Source of the DNA: an uncultured Selenomonadales bacterium
GTDB lineage: Bacteria > Bacillota_C > Negativicutes > Selenomonadales > Selenomonadaceae
NCBI GenBank assembly: GCA_937916025.1
Contig: CALGGX010000027.1
Coordinates: forward strand, 1-11,441
Direction: 5' to 3'
Length of the DNA stretch: 11,441 nucleotides
A program made the translations under genes and the position numbers. The first letter of the stretch is position 1. Every line of letters starts with the position of its first letter. The notes below the pieces were generated by a model that saw only the letters and a list, made by a program, of their open reading frames with translations, ran no database searches and was not told where the DNA came from. Shown in pieces: positions 6,260 through 11,441 of the stretch.

Positions 6260-8476
6260 ATGGCGAAAATGAAATACTTACTCGACATGGATGACGGAGT
6301 CGTCGTTGCAGACATTGACGAACTGAAGGAGCACTACAACGAAGATAAAGCGGTCGAGCACTTCAGAAGCGGTCGGCTTCTCGAATGGTTGACGACTCGT
6401 TTCTACGACGAAGAGGCGGAAGCCGTCGAGCAGTTGTCGGCAGATGATCCTAAACTCGCCGAGAAGCTCGGCAAAATTTTTGGTATCGAAGTCGAGTCGG
6501 AAGATGATCCCGACCGCGCGGAGCGGCTTGAAAAACTCCGTCGTTACACGTCCGATCAAAACATGCTTGCGAAGGTTGATCAAGTCGCGTTTGATCAATC
6601 GGAACTCGGCGATTTGCTCAACGACGGTTGTAACGAGATTTTTCTGTGCGGATCGAACACATTTCGCATTCCGTTGCGAATGAAAAACAAGAAGTATATC
6701 GGAATCGGCGAAGGCGGAGTGAATGTCAAAGTCATGCCGCCCGACAAAGTCAATGAGCTTGAATCGTTCGGGATTGCATTCAAAAACGTCATCATCAACG
6801 GCAAGCATGTTTCGTCACTCGGCGCGGTTGAAACTTCCAAAAAGTCATCTGCTCCCGAACGCGACAGAAATTCCGAATCGTCGTTTCGAGAGATCGAGCC
6901 GTCGAGCAAATCGAGCACTGTCGACAGCGATGAATTGTTCGAGCTCGGTTGTTCGTCACTTGTTGATAAGAAAGATCCTGCCGTTGCACTTAAGTATTTC
7001 AAACAGGCGGAAAAACTCGGCAGTGCCGCCGCCGTCAATATGATTGGCGAAATGTACGAACAAGGTTGGGGTGTTGAAGCCGATCTGTACAAGGCGATGG
7101 AATATTTTCGTCGTGCCGCCGATGCCGGTGATATTGACGCACTGCTTAACTTGGCAGATCATTATCGCTCCGGTGACGGCGTCAAACAAGACAGTCGGAA
7201 AGCACTCGAGCTCTACAAACGTGCCGCTGCCGCCGGCGACGATGATGCAATGAATAAAGTCGGTTTGATGTACGACGACGGCGAGATTGGAAGCCCCGAT
7301 CCCTACGAGGCAATGGATTGGTACCGCAAAGCCGCCGATGCCGGAAATATTTACGCGCTTTCAAATATGGCGGGACTGTATCGCTTTGGAAACGGCGTCA
7401 GGCAAGATGTTCAAAAAGCACTCGAGCTTTTCAAAATGTCTGCCGATGCCGGAAATTCCGTTGCGATGAATCGACTCGGTTTGATGTATTACAACGGTGA
7501 AGTCAACAATGAACCCGATCCGTACGAGGCAATGAGATGGTTCCGCAAAGCCGCCGACGCCGGAAATGTTGATGCGTTGAGTAACATGGCGGATATGTAT
7601 TACAGCGGTGACGGCGTCAGACAGGACAAACATAAAGCCTTTGAACTTTACAAACAAGCCGCCGACGCCGGAAATATCGATGCGCTGTCGAACATGGCAT
7701 TTCTCTATCGCTTTGGAGAAGGCGTCGAGAAAAACGATCGGAAGGCGTTTGAACTTTTCAAAAAGGCGGCGGAAGCCGATCATGCCGACGCAATGGAAAA
7801 TCTCGGCGAGATGTTTTTGAACGGCGAAGGTGTTGCGCAAGATATCGAGAGAGGTCGCATGTGGATTGAGAAATCAATCGAATTGGGAAATGACCATGCA
7901 CTGATCGCTCTCGGTGATTATTGGGTTAAAAAGCGAGATTTTCAAGAGGCGTTCAAATGCTATCGCGAAGCATTCGAGCGCACGCAAGCCGGAGTTGCCG
8001 CTTATTACATGATGTTGATCTATAAAAACGGCTTGTTGGGCGAGACGGACATGTCTGCGGCGAAGTATTGGGCGAATAAAGCATTGGAGAACGGATATGA
8101 CATTCCGCCTGAAGCCATGCCGAGAGACGACGGAAAAGGCAAACCGGAGTCGGACAGCAAATGCTTCATCACTACGGCGGTATGCGCGGCGGACGGCAAA
8201 CCGGACGATTGCTTTGAATTGACGACGTTCAGATCATTCCGAGACGGTTGGCTCGTCAATCAATCGGACGGCAAATCGCTCATCGATCGGTATTACGAAA
8301 TCGCGCCGAAGATTGTCGCGGCGATCGAACAAAATACAAATTCGGCGGAGATTTATCGCGGCATTCGGACGGAGTATCTCGAACCGTGTCTGCAATTTAT
8401 CGCGCGGAACAATTTCAACCAGTGCAAAGACAAATACATTGAGATGGTTCGCGCGCTCGAACTGAAATACCTTTAA
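6260..8476 (+). CDS. Multidomain protein: N-terminal helical module, IFLCG module, Sel1 repeats, CFI-box C-terminal domain
   Basis: The protein has 738 residues and no signal peptide or membrane segment, so it is probably cytoplasmic. Residues 19-77 form a charged helical module (FRSGRLLEWLTTRFYDEEAE, then DDPKLAEKLGKIFGIE). Residues 108-179 contain LLNDGCNEIFLCG and a short beta-rich unit. A Ser/Lys-rich linker follows (189-224). From 239 come eight 36-37-residue Sel1 repeats (D-x-x-K/E-A-x-x-x-[YF]-x-x-A-A-[DE]-A-G-[DN]), then two or three degenerate ones. The C-terminal domain (about 635-738) opens with CFITTAVC and contains GKPDDCFELTTFRSFRDGWL, with cysteines at 635, 642, 651, 710 and 722; this is what I recall as the CFI-box-CTERM domain. 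Sel1 repeats normally bind protein partners; the overall job is unknown. I chose ATG 6260 because GGCGTGAT (6248-6255) precedes it; ATG 6224, 6239 and 6254 are alternatives. It is a single-gene unit between a promoter and a terminator. Confidence 0.85.
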   Translation: MAKMKYLLDMDDGVVVADIDELKEHYNEDKAVEHFRSGRLLEWLTTRFYDEEAEAVEQLSADDPKLAEKLGKIFGIEVESEDDPDRAERLEKLRRYTSDQNMLAKVDQVAFDQSELGDLLNDGCNEIFLCGSNTFRIPLRMKNKKYIGIGEGGVNVKVMPPDKVNELESFGIAFKNVIINGKHVSSLGAVETSKKSSAPERDRNSESSFREIEPSSKSSTVDSDELFELGCSSLVDKKDPAVALKYFKQAEKLGSAAAVNMIGEMYEQGWGVEADLYKAMEYFRRAADAGDIDALLNLADHYRSGDGVKQDSRKALELYKRAAAAGDDDAMNKVGLMYDDGEIGSPDPYEAMDWYRKAADAGNIYALSNMAGLYRFGNGVRQDVQKALELFKMSADAGNSVAMNRLGLMYYNGEVNNEPDPYEAMRWFRKAADAGNVDALSNMADMYYSGDGVRQDKHKAFELYKQAADAGNIDALSNMAFLYRFGEGVEKNDRKAFELFKKAAEADHADAMENLGEMFLNGEGVAQDIERGRMWIEKSIELGNDHALIALGDYWVKKRDFQEAFKCYREAFERTQAGVAAYYMMLIYKNGLLGETDMSAAKYWANKALENGYDIPPEAMPRDDGKGKPESDSKCFITTAVCAADGKPDDCFELTTFRSFRDGWLVNQSDGKSLIDRYYEIAPKIVAAIEQNTNSAEIYRGIRTEYLEPCLQFIARNNFNQCKDKYIEMVRALELKYL
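7082..7732 (+). repeat. Three tandem two-repeat blocks inside the Sel1 region
   Basis: Sel1 repeats 2, 4 and 6 share D-[LP]-Y-[KE]-A-M and a following R[RK]AADAG, while 3, 5 and 7 share KA[LF]EL[YF]K. The region therefore reads as three A-B blocks (7082-7297, 7298-7516, 7517-7732) of 216, 219 and 216 bp. Growth by duplication of a two-repeat unit is the simplest explanation. Confidence 0.75.
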
Positions 8477-8489
8477 TCGAAAAAAAACA

Positions 8490-8528
8490 GGGCAGTCGTC
8501 TCGCGAAAGACGATTGCCCGATTTTTTT
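8490..8528. terminator. Bidirectional rho-independent terminator
   Basis: A 12-bp stem (GGGCAGTCGTCT, 8490-8501, paired with AGACGATTGCCC, 8508-8519, one G-T pair) closes a six-base loop. It is followed by a T run (8522-8528) and preceded by an A run (8480-8487) that gives a T run on the minus strand. It lies between the convergent ends of the Sel1 gene and the RTX-like gene and can serve both. Confidence 0.9.
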
Positions 8529-8562
8529 CGCCCGATTTTTTTTCAAAGTCCGCGCGGAAGTT

Positions 8563-11441
8563 TCAAGCGCGATAATACCATGAGTTATTAGATCGCTCCG
8601 TCGACCAATACGAGCCGTCACCCAATTCGACGCGAATATCGAGCCGCGTGTTGATCGTCAACGAGCCGCCGTCATTGAATTTCATGTAAATCGAATCGCC
8701 GGACATTCGCTGATCCGCCCAATTGATCTGATCGACGCCGATATTCAGCAATTTGATCACGTCGTCGTCACTCGCGCTGTCGATTGTGTCATTGCCGTCG
8801 CCGTAAAGATAGAAGTACTCATTGTAGCCGGTACCGCCCGTGAATCGATCGTTGCCGCCCATGCTGCCCCAGAACAAATTCGTGCCGTTGCCGCCGATGA
8901 TCACGTCATCCGAGTTCGTGTTGCCGACGAGCGTCGAATCCGCCGAAGAACCCGACGCGTCGATCACTCCGACATTGCCGTAGTAATTTCCGAGCGCGCC
9001 GTTGAGCCAAACATTTCCGCCGCCGTCACCGACATTCAATGTCGAAACTCCCGCGCCGAAGTAGCCGAGCACATTCGACTGATAGATCATGTTCTCGCCG
9101 ATCTCGAACACGCCGCCGTTGACTTTGATCGGAGCATTCGCCGCATCCATGATCGTCAATTGATCTACCGAGCCCGCTTCGATCACAACATCATTGCCGA
9201 ATGACTCGACCGCCGTGATTTGCGCGTTAAACATGATCTCGTCCGCCGTCGAAGAATTTTCATTGCCGACGGTTTCGTAATTTTGAATGGTGTCGAGTCC
9301 GGCGGTGTAAACGAACGTCGAGCCGGAAGTCTTTTCGTCTTTCGACGCCGCAATCAGCATGTCATTGCCGTCGCCGCTGTCGATTGTCGAGCGTCCGACT
9401 CCCGCCGTGAGCGTCTCGTTGTTGACCGTGCCCTTCAATGAAGAATTGCCGCCACCGAGCGTAACCTGCTCGATGTTTCGATTGCCGTTGCCGTTCAAAT
9501 CCAGTGACTGATCGGCGTTGTACTCGGAAAAATCGACGCCGACGCTCTCGCCCAAGCCGATATATCGATCCGCCTTCTCGTCTTCTGTCGCAACCTTGTA
9601 TGTCGAGCCTGCATCGATGAGAACCGCGCGGGTCGGAGCGTTTTCGATTGCCGTACTCATGAAGACCTTCGTCGCCGTATCGGATTTAATCGACGTGACA
9701 CGCATCGAGCCGCCGCGCGTACTCACATGAAGATCGTTGTCTTGGAAGGCATAACTGATCGTCGAAGTATTTTCTGCAGTCAAAATCCGATCGGACGCAA
9801 GCGTATCCCAACCCGGCGTGAAGACTTCAACCGTGTCGTCGCCGTTGCCGAGCTCGACCGAATTGCCGCGTGCCGCATCGTCCGATTTCAGAATGACGCG
9901 ATTGTTTCCGCCGCCGCCGCGAACGAGATTTTCTTCGCCGGCTATGATGGTGTCGTTACCCGCACCGCCGAGCAATGTCAATTCTGCGAGATCGCCGTAA
10001 AGGAGCAGATCGATCGATGCCGCGTCCATTCCGACCGTGACGTTGTCTCGATTGCCGAAAATCACGTGCGTCGAATTGCCGCCGTTGTCGAGCAGATTGA
10101 TCTCGGTCGTCGCGTCGACGCCGTCGATCGAAACCGCGCCGCCGTCATTGACATTGAAAGTGCCGTTGCCGAAAGACAAAGTGCCGTTTTCGATCGCCGC
10201 CTGCAACGATGCCTTGCTGATCGGAGTGATGAATGCCGCGCCGCTCGCCGGATCGTATCCTCGGACGCTCGCGCCGCTCGGTGCATTGATCGTATCCGAA
10301 CCGCCGTTGGCGAGATTGATGATCTCGTTATGCCCGCCCGCTGCGATGATCGAGTCCGCGCCCGCGCCGCCGTTGATCGTTACATCAGCGCGGGTGGAGT
10401 AATTGATAATGACGTCGCCGGAATTGCCCGCGTTGATGATCTTCTCTCCGTCAACGTCTTCTTCAATCAGCGCGGCGTTTTTCATTGAATTATTGAAATT
10501 GACGGTTTGATCGCCGTCTCCGTCAATCACGACAAACTTCCTGCCCGTACTTCGATCCAAATTCGCGGTGACATCGTCCGTGCGCTCGTTCAATTCAATA
10601 ATTTTACTGCCGCGCCAATCGAAGCCGCCGATGGAACTCTCGCCGGTTGCATCGAGCGTCGCGCGCACGCGAGCCGCGCTGATGAATTCCGCATCGTCCG
10701 GCACGTCGAAAATGTTCCGTGCACGACGCTCCGCCGCGCTTCCGATTGCCGCGAGAGTGGAATTGATTCCATAGATCGCCGTGTCGGAAGTAATCTCGAG
10801 CTCGGTAGAGTTGACGACGTAAGTTCCCGACGGCGTGATTGTCAAAATCGAATTGGCATCGAGTCCGGTGATCGTCGAGCCGCTGACGACAATGCCGTTC
10901 GGATCGTCCGTCGAATACACGACGCCGTTGACGGTCGCCGTGCCGTTGACGGCAACACTCGCATCGCCGACGCCTTCGAGCAAGCCGCCGTTTTGAATGA
11001 TGCCGACCGCCGAGATCGTATCGCCGTTGATTGCAAACGTGATGCCGTTTGAATTGTTGTTGACGGTGACGACTTGATCGTTGACGGTGAAAACGCCGTC
11101 GCCGAAAGTGTAATTGCCGTCCGACTCCGTGTCGATGTTTTTGCCGCTCGCGTAAATCGTCGCGCCCGGGCTGATGTTCGAGTACGAGTCGACCGTGAAA
11201 TTGCCGTTTGCTCCGATCAAGCCGACGCTGTAAGAAGTATCGCCGAGAATGCCGAGCGAACTGCCGTTCAATGAAATTTCGCCGTTCAAGCCGCCGATGA
11301 TCGCAATCACGCCCGCGCCTTCAATCGACGAAATGTTGACGTTGACGTTATCGGGGCGTTCGTTTTGATCTTCATCGACGAGAGTTGCGCCGAGCAGAGT
11401 GAATTCGACATCTTCAGAACTGTAGATGTAACCGCCCTCGA
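8563..11441 (-). CDS. Large RTX-like beta-strand-repeat secreted protein, C-terminal part
   Basis: The frame stays open to the right edge, upstream of the GTG at 11308-11310, so at least 958 residues are visible and the N-terminus is missing. The right half carries Asn/Gly-rich beta-strand repeats (VFTVNDQVVTV, NGTATVNGVVYS, SGSTITGLD). The left half carries RTX-like calcium-binding nonapeptides: GGAGADSII (10345-10371), GGAGNDTII (9943-9969), GNGDDTVEV, GDGNDML (near 9370), and a final block at about 8776-8934 with GGNDRFTGGTGYN and GDGNDTID. I see no cysteine, which is usual for such proteins. RTX proteins leave the cell by type I secretion and fold in external calcium. The short tail after the last repeats, ending NNSWYYRA, would be the place for an uncleaved secretion signal. 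No enzymatic domain is visible, so it may be an adhesin, S-layer-like or matrix protein; this is inference. No secretion ATPase gene is in the window. Confidence 0.85.
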   Translation of the reverse strand, partial: EGGYIYSSEDVEFTLLGATLVDEDQNERPDNVNVNISSIEGAGVIAIIGGLNGEISLNGSSLGILGDTSYSVGLIGANGNFTVDSYSNISPGATIYASGKNIDTESDGNYTFGDGVFTVNDQVVTVNNNSNGITFAINGDTISAVGIIQNGGLLEGVGDASVAVNGTATVNGVVYSTDDPNGIVVSGSTITGLDANSILTITPSGTYVVNSTELEITSDTAIYGINSTLAAIGSAAERRARNIFDVPDDAEFISAARVRATLDATGESSIGGFDWRGSKIIELNERTDDVTANLDRSTGRKFVVIDGDGDQTVNFNNSMKNAALIEEDVDGEKIINAGNSGDVIINYSTRADVTINGGAGADSIIAAGGHNEIINLANGGSDTINAPSGASVRGYDPASGAAFITPISKASLQAAIENGTLSFGNGTFNVNDGGAVSIDGVDATTEINLLDNGGNSTHVIFGNRDNVTVGMDAASIDLLLYGDLAELTLLGGAGNDTIIAGEENLVRGGGGNNRVILKSDDAARGNSVELGNGDDTVEVFTPGWDTLASDRILTAENTSTISYAFQDNDLHVSTRGGSMRVTSIKSDTATKVFMSTAIENAPTRAVLIDAGSTYKVATEDEKADRYIGLGESVGVDFSEYNADQSLDLNGNGNRNIEQVTLGGGNSSLKGTVNNETLTAGVGRSTIDSGDGNDMLIAASKDEKTSGSTFVYTAGLDTIQNYETVGNENSSTADEIMFNAQITAVESFGNDVVIEAGSVDQLTIMDAANAPIKVNGGVFEIGENMIYQSNVLGYFGAGVSTLNVGDGGGNVWLNGALGNYYGNVGVIDASGSSADSTLVGNTNSDDVIIGGNGTNLFWGSMGGNDRFTGGTGYNEYFYLYGDGNDTIDSASDDDVIKLLNIGVDQINWADQRMSGDSIYMKFNDGGSLTINTRLDIRVELGDGSYWSTERSNNSWYYRA

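Noticed and set aside
9727..10488. A 253-codon plus-strand frame opposite the RTX-like gene.
   Set aside because: It is a repetitive Arg/Ala/Val/Asp composition arising from the antisense of Gly/Asn/Asp repeats, with no independent evidence of coding.

Overview
The window looks like a metagenomic contig made of two unrelated pieces. Bases 1 to about 460 are GC-rich (39 of the first 60 bases are G or C) and encode part of a glycoside hydrolase family 3 protein whose wording (GGWSYTWQGKRGDE) is typical of gut Bacteroidales. From about 460 to the end, the DNA has a different style: TCG/GCC/GAT-rich codons, AT-rich intergenic spacers, strong GGAG-type ribosome binding sites, and clear TTGACA/TATAAT promoters. 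I read this second part as a Firmicute, tentatively an outer-membrane Negativicute (Selenomonadales-like) from a gut or rumen. The phylum call rests on my recollection of similar proteins, not on a search. The two parts meet inside two genes at once with no mobile-element signature, so an assembly chimera is the simplest explanation.

Layout from left to right. The GH3 fragment (+) runs into the junction. On the far side are the first third of a FecCD-type ABC permease (-) and, upstream of it and overlapping its start, a complete exported UshA-type 5'-nucleotidase (-, 814-2391). A divergent promoter region of about 110 bp follows, with a near-consensus rightward promoter. It drives two tandem LicD-family genes (+, 2504-3490 and 3506-4500). 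They are clear paralogues, and the second is broken by a one-base deletion in an A run. A symmetric terminator and two short heptamer arrays (TCGTAAT and TAATTCC) separate them from a convergent NAD(P)-dependent aldehyde dehydrogenase (-, 4626-6110).

The ALDH gene diverges from a 738-residue mosaic protein (+, 6260-8476). Its parts are a small N-terminal helical module, an IFLCG module, about eight Sel1 repeats and a C-terminal CFI-box domain. A perfect 14-bp palindrome sits between the predicted -35 and -10 of its promoter. A bidirectional terminator then separates it from the C-terminal 958 residues of a very large, cysteine-free, RTX-like secreted protein (-, 8563 to beyond the right edge).

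Functional reading: the nucleotidase and permease probably form a scavenging operon at the envelope, the LicD pair probably decorates surface polysaccharide, and the RTX-like protein is probably secreted. The Sel1/CFI-box protein has no assigned role and is the most interesting uncharacterised gene here. No tRNA, rRNA, CRISPR array, transposase or integrase was seen. No gene-free stretch exceeds 300 bases.
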